This document shows positions 17,454 to 26,587 of a stretch of DNA of 48,723 bases, one piece after another. Below the pieces are notes generated by a model. That model did no database searches. It was not told the origin of the DNA and saw only the letters and a program-made list of their open reading frames with translations. This stretch comes from Streptococcus shenyangsis (GTDB lineage: Bacteria > Bacillota > Bacilli > Lactobacillales > Streptococcaceae). The position numbers were made by a program, and so were the translations under genes. Position 1 is the stretch's first letter. Every line of letters begins with the position of its first letter. The stretch spans positions 1 to 48,723 of the forward strand of contig NZ_VFSH01000004.1 of assembly GCF_006385785.1 (NCBI RefSeq), given 5' to 3'.

Positions 17454-18590
17454 TTATTCTTCTACAGTATCGTTTTCTGCTTCCAAATCTACCGAACCAG
17501 CTTCTTCCATGGCTTCAAATTCGCTAGCAGACTTGATATCGATACGGTAACCAGTCAAGTGAGCCGCCAAGCGCACGTTTTGTCCACGACGACCAATGGC
17601 AAGAGAAAGCTTGTTATCAGGAACAACCACCAAAGCACGTTTGCTGTCGTTTTCGTCAAAGATAACTTGGTCAACCTCTGCAGGAGCAATGGCATTGTAG
17701 ATAAATTCAGCTGGATCTGCTACCCACTCGATAACATCGATGTTTTCTTCGATTGGAACCATACGATCGCTCTTAGCATCGTAGCGAGCTGGGTGGAATT
17801 TGCTAGTAATTTTCTTGATGTTAGCACCACCACGTCCAACGATTGTACCAATAGCGTCCACGTTTGGATTGTGGCTACGAACTGCAACCTTAGTACGGTC
17901 GCCAGCTTCACGAGCCACGCTCATAATCTCAACAGTTCCGTCATAGACCTCAGGAATTTCTTGTTCCATCAAACGTTTGATCATTTCTGGATGGCTACGG
18001 CTAACAAAGACGTTCACACCACGAGGGTTGTCTTCAACCTTGTAAACATAGACTTCAATACGATCATGAGAAGCAAAAACTTCTCCAGGAATTTGGTCTT
18101 GTTTTGACAATTGGGCTTCGATGCTACCAAGGTTGACATAGATAAAGCGGTTGTCAAAGCGTTCTACTGTACCAGACATGATTTCTTGTTCATGCTCTTT
18201 GTAAGTATTGTAAGTGATGGCACGTGTTTGCTTGCGCATTTTTTCCATGATGGTTTGTTTGGCAGATTGGGCTGCTACACGACCAAACTCACCTGGTGCT
18301 TCTTCAAACTTGATTTTGTCCCCAAGCTCATAGGCTGAATTAATGGCAAGAGCATCTTTCAAGCTGATTTCCAAACGGCTATCAAATACTTCATCTACAA
18401 CTTCACGGACAGTATAAACGGTAAAATCACCTGTTTTTTCGTTGAAGTCAATAGCTACACTGTCTGATTGACCATAGCGTCTGCGATAAGCGGAACGAAG
18501 CGACTCTACTACTGCGTCGATGATATCTTCTTTTTTGATTCCCTTGTCTTCTTCCAAAATGCGGAAGGCCTCTAGCATTTCTTTACTCAT
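17454..18590 (-). CDS. nusA: transcription termination/antitermination factor NusA
   Basis: A 378-residue NusA. An N-terminal RNA-polymerase binding domain is followed by an S1 domain (GTVERFDNRFIYVNLGSIEA) and two KH domains (VGRGGANIKKI and AIGRRGQNVRLAAHLTGYRI). It ends in a short acidic tail and lacks the extra acidic repeats of enterobacterial NusA, as usual for Firmicutes. It controls pausing and termination. Second gene of the rimP operon. Confidence 0.97.
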   Translation of the reverse strand: MSKEMLEAFRILEEDKGIKKEDIIDAVVESLRSAYRRRYGQSDSVAIDFNEKTGDFTVYTVREVVDEVFDSRLEISLKDALAINSAYELGDKIKFEEAPGEFGRVAAQSAKQTIMEKMRKQTRAITYNTYKEHEQEIMSGTVERFDNRFIYVNLGSIEAQLSKQDQIPGEVFASHDRIEVYVYKVEDNPRGVNVFVSRSHPEMIKRLMEQEIPEVYDGTVEIMSVAREAGDRTKVAVRSHNPNVDAIGTIVGRGGANIKKITSKFHPARYDAKSDRMVPIEENIDVIEWVADPAEFIYNAIAPAEVDQVIFDENDSKRALVVVPDNKLSLAIGRRGQNVRLAAHLTGYRIDIKSASEFEAMEEAGSVDLEAENDTVEE

Positions 18591-18633
18591 GTTTTCTTCA
18601 CTTTTGAATTCTCAAAAGCTATCCTTTCTTTTT

Positions 18634-19113
18634 CTATAATTTAACTGCTAAACGTGCTTTTGATACCAAACTGTATGGAATTTGGACGGTTTTCTTACGC
18701 GTCTTGTCCATATATTCCATAGTCAACTCGTCCTCTTCGAAGGCCAACAAGGTTCCTTCAAAGACCTTTTGCTTATCGATGGCTTGGTAGAGCCCGACAT
18801 GGATGTATTTCCCAACCGCTCCAGCGACGGCATCCTTGGTTTTCAAAGGACGTTCCAAGCCTGGACTGGTGATTTCTAGGAAATATTGTTCTGGGAAGGG
18901 ATCTGGCTTGATGGTGTCTAGGACAGGACTGATAATTTCTGTCAAGTCTGCCGTGTCGTTCAAGGTAATTCCTTCAGGTTTATCTACAAAAATACTGAGA
19001 ATCATGTCACTGCCAATCTTTCCATACTCGATATCAACGAGTTCGAAAGGCGCTTCTATGACAGGTTCTACAACTTCTCTGACTAATTCTACGATTGTTG
19101 CGATTGCGTCCAC
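18634..19113 (-). CDS. rimP: ribosome maturation factor RimP
   Basis: A 159-residue RimP needed for 30S assembly. The family signature is seen as [17 protein letters not shown] in the middle, with an Sm-like C-terminal domain. The start is assigned to GTG at 19113, but the only strong ribosome binding site, GAGGAG, abuts it with no spacing, so the true start could be a nearby non-ATG codon. First gene of the operon, behind a clear promoter and a leader with a GAGGCG/CGCCTC hairpin (19128-19151). Confidence 0.93.
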   Translation of the reverse strand: MDAIATIVELVREVVEPVIEAPFELVDIEYGKIGSDMILSIFVDKPEGITLNDTADLTEIISPVLDTIKPDPFPEQYFLEITSPGLERPLKTKDAVAGAVGKYIHVGLYQAIDKQKVFEGTLLAFEEDELTMEYMDKTRKKTVQIPYSLVSKARLAVKL

Positions 19114-19172
19114 CTCCTCATAAGCAAGAGGCGAAGATATTTCCCCGCCTCACTTTTCATATTCTTACTCTT

Positions 19173-19201
19173 AGTATAACACGTTTGCCAACTTATGTAA
19201 A
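19173..19201 (-). promoter_or_regulatory. promoter of the rimP-nusA-infB operon
   Basis: TTTACA (19196-19201), a 17-base spacer, then TATACT (19173-19178), about 60 bases before rimP. The RNA leader contains a 6-bp G/C-rich hairpin. Confidence 0.75.
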
Positions 19202-19217
19202 GCAAAAGCACTTATAC

Positions 19218-19233
19218 AGCCTGATTTCAGGCT
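19218..19233. other. short hairpin between trmB and the rimP promoter
   Basis: AGCCTGA and TCAGGCT are complementary with almost no loop. The T-run follows on the plus strand, not on the minus strand where the genes lie, so its use as the trmB terminator is uncertain. Confidence 0.4.
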
Positions 19234-19238
19234 TTTTC

Positions 19239-19874
19239 TTAAAATTCTGCCTCAACTCGGTAGATAACTTGCCCCTTGTTGGAGAATTTTTGCTCGTATT
19301 CTGTCATGACATTGCCTTCAAAATCACTGGCATGCAAATCTAGCCAGACACCATTGAGCTTCATGCCATACTGAGAAAAGCTCACTAAACTGTACTCAAA
19401 CAAGCCACGGTTATCCGTCTTGAAATGAATTTCTCCATTTTCAGGCAAGATACGCTTGAAGGTATCCAAGAAGGTCTTGTATGTCAAACGACGCTTTTCA
19501 TGGCGTTTTTTCGGCCAAGGATCTGAAAAGTTCAGATACAAGCGATCAATCTCACCGTCTTCAAAGTAGTCAGTCAAGTCAGAACCATCTACCCACAAGA
19601 GCTTGATATTAGGAACTCCAACTTCAAGCACCTTGTCCAAAGCGTAGCTCAAAACAGACTTTTGAATATCAATCCCGATATAGTTGATATCAGGGTTTTG
19701 CTTGGCCATACCTGAAACAAAGGCACCCTTTCCACTTCCAACTTCCACATGAATGGGATTATCATTGTCAAATAAGTCCCGCCATTTCCCCTTGGCTTCC
19801 AAGGGATTGAGGACCACATACTGGGGATTTGCCTCTAGTAATTCTGTCGCCCCTTTACGATTTCTAACTCTCAT
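19239..19874 (-). CDS. trmB: tRNA (guanine-N7-)-methyltransferase
   Basis: A 211-residue SAM-dependent enzyme that makes m7G46 in t[19 protein letters not shown] is the SAM motif, and [15 protein letters not shown] is the TrmB signature around the catalytic Asp. It overlaps the end of ccrZ by 4 bases, so the pair is co-translated. Confidence 0.97.
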   Translation of the reverse strand: MRVRNRKGATELLEANPQYVVLNPLEAKGKWRDLFDNDNPIHVEVGSGKGAFVSGMAKQNPDINYIGIDIQKSVLSYALDKVLEVGVPNIKLLWVDGSDLTDYFEDGEIDRLYLNFSDPWPKKRHEKRRLTYKTFLDTFKRILPENGEIHFKTDNRGLFEYSLVSFSQYGMKLNGVWLDLHASDFEGNVMTEYEQKFSNKGQVIYRVEAEF

Positions 19875-20665
19875 CTTCTCTTTCCATACTTGTCTCGGAA
19901 GTGACGCAGGTCATGAATCTCCCGATTGACATTTTCTAAATCTTGGTTCATATAATACTTGGAAATCTGGCTCAAGTAAGACAATTGACCGTACCAATAC
20001 AATTTATTTAATACCGTTTGATTGTACTTGTAACCGTAGTAGGTCAACCATTCCTTCCACTGATGTTCTGGAATATAATGGCAGAGCATATGGGCCACAT
20101 CAAACATGCGGTCGGTCAAGCGAACCGAATCCCAATCTACCAAATAAATCAAGCCACTATCTGTCTCAATCCAATTACTATGTCGTACATCTCCATGGAC
20201 AATGGTCGCATAGTCCTCTCTAAATCCTGGAATAGTCTGACGTAAATCAGCCATCACTTCACTGATAAAATGATTTTTACGCAAAGCATCTGGAGCCGTT
20301 TCTTGCCAAGACTGCAGTAAATCTACAGGTGTTTCCATGGCATAGCCCAAGCGACTCAACTGTGTCATCAATGGACGTGAGCGATGAAGGCGGGTTAAAA
20401 TATTGACGATTTGTTTACGATTCATATCATAGGGGGTCAATATTTTGCCTGTCAACCATTCTTGAGCACACATATCACGCCCATCTGCCAAACGGCGACT
20501 CCATAATAATTGTGGAGCAATTTGTTCTCTAGCTAGACCAGGTAGGATTGGAGAGGTGTTCATTTTTACAAAGATGCGCTTCCCATCAGGATAGCTACCC
20601 ATATAAGCTTTGCCACTTTTCCCAGGTATGGGAGTCAGTGTTAGCTCATTATCACCCAAATCCAT
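19871..20665 (-). CDS. ccrZ: cell cycle regulator CcrZ, phosphotransferase fold
   Basis: A 264-residue choline-kinase/APH-type protein. HGDVRHSNW (157-165) is the catalytic loop and VDWDS (176-180) the metal-binding motif. Length, opening ([20 protein letters not shown]) and position before trmB match pneumococcal CcrZ, which links division with DNA replication initiation. GGAGG precedes the ATG. Confidence 0.88.
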   Translation of the reverse strand: MDLGDNELTLTPIPGKSGKAYMGSYPDGKRIFVKMNTSPILPGLAREQIAPQLLWSRRLADGRDMCAQEWLTGKILTPYDMNRKQIVNILTRLHRSRPLMTQLSRLGYAMETPVDLLQSWQETAPDALRKNHFISEVMADLRQTIPGFREDYATIVHGDVRHSNWIETDSGLIYLVDWDSVRLTDRMFDVAHMLCHYIPEHQWKEWLTYYGYKYNQTVLNKLYWYGQLSYLSQISKYYMNQDLENVNREIHDLRHFRDKYGKRR

Positions 20666-20785
20666 TTCTTTCCTCCGTATAAAGTTTCCTTACTATTCTA
20701 CTAGTTTTTGGCCTATTCGTCAACCGCTCCACACCCGATTCTCAAAGAAAGGCCTCTCAATTGGCTGGGGCTATCATTATAGCCT

Positions 20786-20819
20786 GAAAAAGGCAAGCAC
20801 CGTCTTCTGCTTACCTTTT
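20786..20819 (-). terminator. terminator of the blpX-Y-Z/pncP unit
   Basis: AAAGGTAAGCA pairs with TGCTTGCCTTT around an 8-base loop, followed on the minus strand by TTTTT. It lies just after the last CPBP gene and closes the blp region on this side. Confidence 0.85.
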
Positions 20820-20827
20820 CATGATTT

Positions 20828-21439
20828 TTATAAATAATATAAGAGTGGCCAAGCATTGTAAAACATGTGAACTAGAGTAGAAACCCATAGGTTTTGGCTC
20901 TTTTTATAAGCAAAGCCCAGTAACAAGCCCCCAAGTAGATAAAAAATAAACGAAGGTACATTAGAAGGACCATGCATAAAAGAAAAGAGAGAGGAAGTTA
21001 GCACAAGCCCTAACCAAGAATTGTCAAAAACTGCACCTTGAAGAAGTCCTCTGAAAATGAGTTCCTCCTGGATTGGTCCAAAAACTGAGGAAGTCAAAAT
21101 CAAAGACAGAGAAATTCCTCTGCTGACTTCAGCCAAGTGTTGAACTCCTGCGCCAGAAGAAACAGCAAAGAATTTAATATAAACCAGCGTCTCAAGCACA
21201 CTTAGAAGAAAGATTGCAATGAAAAGCAAAAGGTCTTTCTTGCTTAACATCCCAAAAGAAATCATTTCAAATTTTCTAGCATAAGCAACACTCATCGAGG
21301 TTACAAGAAGACTTACAATAATCAATGCAGATTCATTTTGAAAAAAATCCCCATGGTTAATCGTATAAGGAACTGTAATGACAATTATTAGTACTAAAAA
21401 TCCAATGCACAAGGCATGAAATTTATCAAAAAACTCCAT
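20828..21439 (-). CDS. pncP: CPBP-family membrane protease, PncP-like bacteriocin self-immunity protein
   Basis: A 203-residue polytopic membrane protein of the CPBP (CAAX-type) family. The first glutamate motif, EELIFRGLLQG, and the later FSFMHGPSN histidine motif are both present, so it may be active. In blp loci such proteins protect the producer against its own bacteriocins. Last gene of the minus-strand unit that starts at 23655. A close relative lies at 27563-28165. The symbol is assigned by position and resemblance. Confidence 0.75.
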   Translation of the reverse strand: MEFFDKFHALCIGFLVLIIVITVPYTINHGDFFQNESALIIVSLLVTSMSVAYARKFEMISFGMLSKKDLLLFIAIFLLSVLETLVYIKFFAVSSGAGVQHLAEVSRGISLSLILTSSVFGPIQEELIFRGLLQGAVFDNSWLGLVLTSSLFSFMHGPSNVPSFIFYLLGGLLLGFAYKKSQNLWVSTLVHMFYNAWPLLYYL

Positions 21440-21468
21440 AAAATTATCCTCCTCACCAAACAGACTTC

Positions 21469-21717
21469 CTACGCGTCATCCTTGAGCTCTAACCTTTCCA
21501 AAACAAACCATTTGAGTAACCAAAATCCGACCACATAGCCAGCCCCTAAGAAGATAGCTGTTAAAGATAGCACGGGATTTAGGAAATAAAAGACTACAAC
21601 AGATACAAAGGTTAGCACAAAAACATTAAAGACAATGGTGTCAGAAGCCAAGACTAGAATATAGGGCGTCAACCAGTCTAAGGTTTTTGAATCTAGGAAA
21701 AATAAGTGTTTATACAT
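21469..21717 (-). CDS. blpZ: BlpZ-like small membrane protein
   Basis: An 82-residue protein with two hydrophobic spans (IVFNVFVLTFVSVVVFYFL and FLGAGYVVGFWLLKWFVL) and an acidic tail LKDDA. It matches my recollection of pneumococcal BlpZ, encoded between blpY and pncP and linked to immunity. The function is not established biochemically. Confidence 0.75.
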   Translation of the reverse strand: MYKHLFFLDSKTLDWLTPYILVLASDTIVFNVFVLTFVSVVVFYFLNPVLSLTAIFLGAGYVVGFWLLKWFVLERLELKDDA

Positions 21718-21757
21718 GATGACCTCCTCTATGGCTGAAAAGCAAGCCTTGGTTTTT

Positions 21758-22447
21758 TTACCCCAAGACTCTGTGTAAAAAAGTCAGCAAAAATGGTAAG
21801 TTTGCAATGATATTATTAACAATATGAATCGAATAAGAAGGATAGATACTCTTCGTATAACGTGTTAGACAGGCAAATAGACAGCCCACTGCCGTATAGA
21901 CAAAAATATCTGCGAGACTTGGCAAGCTAGAAAAGTGGGGCAAGGCAAATAAGAATGACGGAAAGAGAAGATCCAGCCCCCACCTCGAATTCTTAAAGAA
22001 GGCATGTTGAAGCAATCCCCTACATACCAATTCTTCCATCAGAGGTCCTAGTACGATTAAGGTTAGGTAAACACCAAACTCCGCAAAATTTGTCTCACTA
22101 TAGGCAATAAACAAATTCCAACCTTCATTGGTCCCCTGAACGTGTTTAGCTGTCAGATAGTTAAAGCAGATAAGTACAACAGCGGCTAACACCGTCAGAA
22201 CAGAATAGCTCAACCACTTTTTCCTAGGGATGCGAAAGAGATAAGCATGGCCCGACCTGACCAAAATCCAAATCATCAAGCATATAAAGAGAAGGCTGAT
22301 GATGTTTCGAATCCAGATAAGATTTCCTACCCAAGACGAGAACTCCCAATAATTGCTCCAAAATTGGGTCGTCCAAGACAGTCCGAAAAACAGAAACAAA
22401 TAAGAAAGAATGGCACTCGTTTTGAAAAGAATAGCGTGTTTTTTCAT
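21758..22447 (-). CDS. blpY: CPBP-family immunity protein BlpY
   Basis: A 229-residue membrane protein with about six spans and the CPBP motifs EELVCRGLLQHAFF and FALPHFSSL. BlpY contributes to bacteriocin immunity in pneumococcus. The start is set at the ATG at 22447 (MKKHAILFK), because GGAG lies 8 bases upstream; a longer frame reaches 22483. A broken piece of a second blpY lies at 22899-22994. Confidence 0.82.
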   Translation of the reverse strand: MKKHAILFKTSAILSYLFLFFGLSWTTQFWSNYWEFSSWVGNLIWIRNIISLLFICLMIWILVRSGHAYLFRIPRKKWLSYSVLTVLAAVVLICFNYLTAKHVQGTNEGWNLFIAYSETNFAEFGVYLTLIVLGPLMEELVCRGLLQHAFFKNSRWGLDLLFPSFLFALPHFSSLPSLADIFVYTAVGCLFACLTRYTKSIYPSYSIHIVNNIIANLPFLLTFLHRVLG

Positions 22448-22475
22448 AGCTTTCTCCATTACAATTAAATGATAT

Positions 22476-22796
22476 CTAATCATTTTCTAAAATTTGATAA
22501 CTTTTGTGAAATGTTTTAGCAGAAATAACTCTATGATTGGTGATATCTATATAATCACCTGGATAACCAAGAACATACATCCCATAACCAGCGAATCCTC
22601 CTCCAGCTGTTCCAACTAGACCAAACTTGATATTCGTTGCGAGAGAAGTGTTAAGACCTGCCATTAGAATGCGCACATGATTATCCAACCAAACCATATA
22701 ATTTTTTTGAAAAGCTTCCTCTACCCAACTTGGTTTAGGAGTTGCTTGACCAATTTCCCAAACATCAACAATTTGATTCCCATATTTTGCCTTCAT
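22476..22796 (-). CDS. hypothetical protein of the blp region (106 aa)
   Basis: A 106-residue protein, MKAKYGNQIVDVWEIGQ at the start, a Gly-rich hydrophobic centre (GTAGGGFAGYGMYVLGYPGD) and a polar end KSYQILEND. No domain is recognised. Its last ~75 residues recur in the broken gene at 27152-27466, where they are joined to a double-glycine-like leader. AAAGGA precedes the ATG. It lies inside the immunity unit; whether it is an immunity factor or a secreted peptide is open. Confidence 0.6.
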   Translation of the reverse strand: MKAKYGNQIVDVWEIGQATPKPSWVEEAFQKNYMVWLDNHVRILMAGLNTSLATNIKFGLVGTAGGGFAGYGMYVLGYPGDYIDITNHRVISAKTFHKSYQILEND

Positions 22797-22810
22797 AGCT
22801 TCAATCCTTT

Positions 22811-22900
22811 TTAAATACCATTACATGAGTTTGGAGTTCCCCCAATACCATAAGGACTACATGGTTTTGAAGGATGTATAATAGACCACTTACCATTTAA
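22811..22900 (-). pseudogene. C-terminal fragment of a two-cysteine bacteriocin-like peptide
   Basis: A frame without a start reads LNGKWSIIHPSKPC, then SPYGIGGTPNSCNGI and a stop at 22811. The Gly-rich sequence with two cysteines near the end resembles the C-termini of blp bacteriocins. Its 5' part is replaced by a blpY fragment, so it looks like the back half of a lost peptide gene. Confidence 0.45.
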
Positions 22901-22994
22901 TTGCTCCAAAATTGGGTTGTCCAAAACAATCCAAAAAACAAAAATAAATAAGAAAGAATTGCACTCGCTTTGAAAAGAATAGGATGTTTTTCAT
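22899..22994 (-). pseudogene. truncated, frameshifted blpY copy
   Basis: From ATG 22994 the DNA is nearly the same as the first ~95 bases of blpY, but one A is missing after the start. In the restored frame it reads HPILFKASAILSYLFLFFGL and continues to the WTTQFWSN segment, where identity ends abruptly at about 22900. It is a non-functional duplicate joined to the bacteriocin fragment. Confidence 0.75.
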
Positions 22995-23089
22995 AGAAAT
23001 CCTCCCTACTATCTACAAGACAGTAGCTAGCCTAATACCTCCTCTTGCCAGACCATAGACTAGTCACAGATTAAGAAGAAAGTTCTTCC

Positions 23090-23494
23090 CTACTTTTTAT
23101 AATACTTCAAGCCCCAAATGAGTAAAAGCATGATAATCAAGCAGAGAATGGCACCAATATAGGATATTAATTGTTGATAGGATTCTCCTGCTGTGATACC
23201 TCTATACAAACAAATAATAGACATAAAACCTGCCAAGCCGATATACATGAGTTGATTGGTTCTAGGACTAACCAAATCATCATCTTCAAACTCTCTTATC
23301 CTCATCTCCCTAGTGAGGTAAACAGTGACCAAAATGGAAGCTAAGTTAATAACCACTAAAAGAAATTGGAAAATTAAAGAAAAATTTAAAAACTGACGAG
23401 ATAGAAATAGATAAGTAGAGATAAGTAAGGGCAACTGCCCTAGGAACAATCTCGCAAGGAAGATGGTCTGTTTTTTAGCAAGAAAAGTTTTCAT
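23090..23494 (-). CDS. blpX: BlpX-like membrane immunity protein
   Basis: A 134-residue membrane protein with four hydrophobic spans and a conserved cytoplasmic patch (MRIREFEDDDLVSPRTNQL), ending GLKYYKK. It matches my recollection of pneumococcal BlpX. The start is the ATG at 23494 overlapping the stop of the 54-residue gene (ATGA) with AAGGAG upstream; the frame is open to 23578. A near-duplicate lies at 26719-27123. Confidence 0.72.
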   Translation of the reverse strand: MKTFLAKKQTIFLARLFLGQLPLLISTYLFLSRQFLNFSLIFQFLLVVINLASILVTVYLTREMRIREFEDDDLVSPRTNQLMYIGLAGFMSIICLYRGITAGESYQQLISYIGAILCLIIMLLLIWGLKYYKK

Positions 23495-23655
23495 TTCTTT
23501 GCTCCTTTCTTTTTCATTAAAGCAAAATAAATCATAACTGCAATCACATAGGCTATGGTATAAAATAAATGATACCAAATACTCTCCCTAAGCGGATAAA
23601 GAAAGATGGACATGATTAGATACAAGATGAAAATGACAAGTATTTTTTTCTTCAT
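23491..23655 (-). CDS. small membrane peptide (54 aa) ahead of blpX
   Basis: From ATG 23655 with GGAGGAAATTTT before it: 54 codons, MKKKILVIFILYLIMSIFLY at the start, a second hydrophobic stretch and a basic tail MKKKGAKK. Two membrane spans. Its stop overlaps the blpX start, so the two are coupled. First gene after a BlpR-type promoter. It is probably part of the immunity set; no double-glycine leader is present. Confidence 0.72.
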   Translation of the reverse strand: MKKKILVIFILYLIMSIFLYPLRESIWYHLFYTIAYVIAVMIYFALMKKKGAKK

Positions 23656-23712
23656 AAAATTTCCTCCTAAATGTATTCTTTATCTGAGTTGAGCTAGAAC
23701 CTTTACACTGCT

Positions 23713-23776
23713 AGTATAGCACTCATTTTGACCTTGGATCACTGAAATCATAAATGGTCATCAAAACATCTTGAAT
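23713..23776 (-). promoter_or_regulatory. BlpR-type promoter of the blpX-Y-Z unit
   Basis: Direct repeats ATTCAAGA (23769-23776) and ATTTATGA (23748-23755), 21 bases apart from start to start, then 29 bases to TATACT (23713-23718). This is the tandem-site arrangement of LytTR regulators such as BlpR and ComE. Confidence 0.82.
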
Positions 23777-23789
23777 TGTTAAAAATTAA

Positions 23790-23816
23790 AAAAGCAAGCA
23801 TGAAAAACATACTTGC
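23790..23816 (-). terminator. terminator just before a BlpR box
   Basis: GCAAGTATG (23808-23816) pairs with CATGCTTGC (23794-23802) around a 5-base loop and is followed on the minus strand by TTTTTT. It ends the short unit with the 39-residue gene. Nearly the same hairpin occurs at 24268-24294. Confidence 0.8.
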
Positions 23817-23946
23817 CCTTTACACCATATTGATACCAACTTAATTTGTAGATTTTTTATCCTGCTATCACATATCATTTTAACAGGCGAAACAATATTA
23901 AAGAAACTCCACTGTAGATTAAACTAGCGATAAAAAATCTTTTTAT

Positions 23947-24066
23947 CTAATTAGATCTATCTTTATTCTTATTTGGAGATTTTAAAAATTTTTCCCTAAT
24001 TAAAGAAGTAATAAAAGAAACAAACATGCCAACAACAAAAACAATAAGAAAAGTTTTGAAATCCAT
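23947..24066 (-). CDS. tiny membrane peptide (39 aa)
   Basis: From ATG 24066 with TTGGAGGTAATT before it: 39 codons, MDFKTFLIVFVVGMFVSFIT then a very basic tail (EKFLKSPNKNKDRSN). One membrane span with a positive C-terminus, like several small blp-region products. It is the only whole gene of its BlpR-controlled unit. No leader with GG. Function unknown; immunity is the natural guess. Confidence 0.62.
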   Translation of the reverse strand: MDFKTFLIVFVVGMFVSFITSLIREKFLKSPNKNKDRSN

Positions 24067-24096
24067 AATTACCTCCAAGTACACAGGCTCAAGCCT

Positions 24097-24168
24097 TTAA
24101 GCAAGCATAATAGCCAATGGTAACATTGTTTTTGCATTCACGAGGAATACCTCTTTTTACTTTCGTCC
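24097..24168 (-). pseudogene. decayed bacteriocin leader and 5' untranslated block
   Basis: The block GGACGAAAGTAAAAAGAGG then TATTCCTC ends in GTGAATGCAAAAACAATG, which resembles the start of blp bacteriocin leaders (M-N-x-K-T-M) with GTG in place of ATG. It stops after 14 codons at 24097. The same block recurs at 24765-24838, so both look like heads left by deleted peptide genes. Confidence 0.5.
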
Positions 24169-24189
24169 TATTACAACTTTAATAAGGTT

Positions 24190-24253
24190 AGTATACTACT
24201 ATTTTTTAAAATTTTCCATCCAAATCACAAATGGTCATCAAAACATCTTGAAT
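24190..24253 (-). promoter_or_regulatory. BlpR-type promoter of the 39-aa gene unit
   Basis: ATTCAAGA (24246-24253) and ATTTGTGA (24225-24232), 21 bases apart, then 29 bases to TATACT (24190-24195). Same geometry as the other five boxes. Confidence 0.8.
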
Positions 24254-24267
24254 TGTTAAAAAATTTA

Positions 24268-24294
24268 AAAAGCAAGCATGGAAAACATACTTGC
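24268..24294 (-). terminator. terminator just before a BlpR box
   Basis: GCAAGTATG (24286-24294) pairs with CATGCTTGC (24272-24280), followed on the minus strand by a T-rich tract. It closes the unit containing the thioredoxin-fold surface protein. Confidence 0.78.
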
Positions 24295-24344
24295 CCTGGG
24301 GGAACTTGACAATGTGAAAATACAAAATAGAAAACTACTCACCC

Positions 24345-24701
24345 TCACTTCCGTATGTTCTCATATATTCTCATAATCGCAACAAGGATAGCAGCTGTCC
24401 CACTTGCCAAAGCGAGAAGGGTAATAATAATGTTGAAGATTTCAGGCGTCCTCTCTATTCTGTTGATAAGACGGAGTAGGGATATAACTGTCAACTGAAT
24501 CAGAAGTATGGATTCTCCTCTTATTAATGAAGTCAGTTGGTTTTCAACTGCATATAAAAAGACTGGTAGCATAACACAGGCTATAGCAATCACAAACAGG
24601 TTGCTCCCCGTTTCTTCTCCCTTGTTCACCACGGAAATCATGAGAAGATTTGATGCTATGATCAACGTAGAACAGATGATAAAAAAGGATTTCTTATTCA
24701 T
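24345..24701 (-). CDS. hypothetical membrane protein (118 aa)
   Basis: A 118-residue protein with four hydrophobic spans (FFIICSTLIIASNLLMISVV; LFVIAIACVMLPVFLYAV; LLIQLTVISLLRLI; IIITLLALASGTAAILVAIM) and a basic end. The ATG at 24701 has GAGG 9 bases upstream; a longer frame reaches 24731. It lies behind a decayed bacteriocin leader in a BlpR-controlled unit, so it is probably the immunity partner of a lost peptide. No family is recognised. Confidence 0.6.
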   Translation of the reverse strand: MNKKSFFIICSTLIIASNLLMISVVNKGEETGSNLFVIAIACVMLPVFLYAVENQLTSLIRGESILLIQLTVISLLRLINRIERTPEIFNIIITLLALASGTAAILVAIMRIYENIRK

Positions 24702-24764
24702 ATAGGATACCTCAAATAATATAACATCCAACTTATTAAAAGTCAGGCTGGATAAAGAGAAAAT

Positions 24765-24809
24765 TTATCTGTTAGCTTCTGCAAATTGAAACATTGTTTT
24801 TGTATTCAC
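24765..24809 (-). pseudogene. decayed bacteriocin leader
   Basis: GTGAATACAAAAACAATG encodes (V/M)NTKTM, the usual start of blp bacteriocin leaders, but the frame ends after 14 codons with no double glycine. The 5' block before it (to about 24838) matches that at 24097-24168. Confidence 0.5.
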
Positions 24810-24823
24810 GAGGAATACTTTTT

Positions 24824-25026
24824 TTATTTTCGTCCTGTTAGAATATCGTATGCTTGTACTCCATCAAGCAACCCCATTCCATTAGATAGTATGTTGTCTA
24901 ACTCCTCCATCTTTTCATCTGAAAATGTTATTTTTCAGCGTTGATTACTTTTTCATAGGTTGCTATCGTCCTTGACAACACCATCTTCCCAAACTCTTCT
25001 CCAAGTAACTTCTTTTTACTCGCCAT
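24824..25026 (-). pseudogene. frameshifted small gene (about 67 codons)
   Basis: From ATG 25026 the frame reads MASKKKLLGEEFGKMVLSRT and stops after 32 residues at an AAAAA run. Adding one A restores a frame that continues ITFSDEKMEELDNILSNG and ends DILTGRK at 24824. The most likely history is a one-base loss in the A-run of a 66-67-residue soluble protein. The family is unknown. Slippage during transcription could still yield some full-length product. Confidence 0.65.
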
Positions 25027-25051
25027 TTTTTACCCCTTTATTTTACATTTT

Positions 25052-25330
25052 TTAGTTCTGATTGTTGTTTTTTTCTTCCTCGTCGTCTTCTTTTCTTTTA
25101 TTCTTTTTATAATCGTTCAGCATTTCAAAACCTTTATCAAAAGCAAAAAAACCTAAACCTAAAGAAAACGGCGCTCCGACTATTTCTATAACTTTTGCCC
25201 ACCTTGGCCCAAAATCTTCTGAAAAATAAGCAAGCGCCCCGACGGCTACAACTGCTAAAATTAAAAAATATGCTCCAAAATCTGCACTTTCTGTTACTCT
25301 AGCTTTTTCTGTTCTACTATTCTTACTCAT
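25052..25330 (-). CDS. hypothetical membrane protein (92 aa)
   Basis: A 92-residue protein: polar N-terminus, two hydrophobic spans (FGAYFLILAVVAVGALAYF and VIEIVGAPFSLGLGFFAF) and a highly charged tail KKNKRKEDDEEEKNNNQN. GAAAGGAAAA precedes the ATG. It is separated from the surface thioredoxin gene by ~190 bases in which no BlpR box is seen. Possibly an immunity protein; no family is recognised. Confidence 0.6.
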   Translation of the reverse strand: MSKNSRTEKARVTESADFGAYFLILAVVAVGALAYFSEDFGPRWAKVIEIVGAPFSLGLGFFAFDKGFEMLNDYKKNKRKEDDEEEKNNNQN

Positions 25331-25520
25331 GATAATTTTCCTTTCATTTTCGATTTTCTACTTCAGCTAATACTAACTATTTACCATTCATTTCATATAC
25401 AGTTATAATCTTTTATATATAAACTAAATACACCTATCTTCTCACTCTTGTCTATAGGCAAAGGTTAGCCATATGTTATTACAAACAAATAATATCATTG
25501 CACCTGTTTACCATCTATTT

Positions 25521-26570
<1,050 letters not shown>

Positions 26571-26587
26571 TTACATTTGTTATTTTT

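Noticed and set aside
22476..22796. Processing of the 106-residue protein as a bacteriocin at its GGG run
   Set aside because: The glycines lie in the middle of the protein within a hydrophobic segment, not after a short amphipathic leader.
25052..25330. Possible double-glycine bacteriocin reading of the 92-residue protein
   Set aside because: It has no GG leader, and its two membrane spans with a charged tail fit an immunity or accessory membrane protein better.
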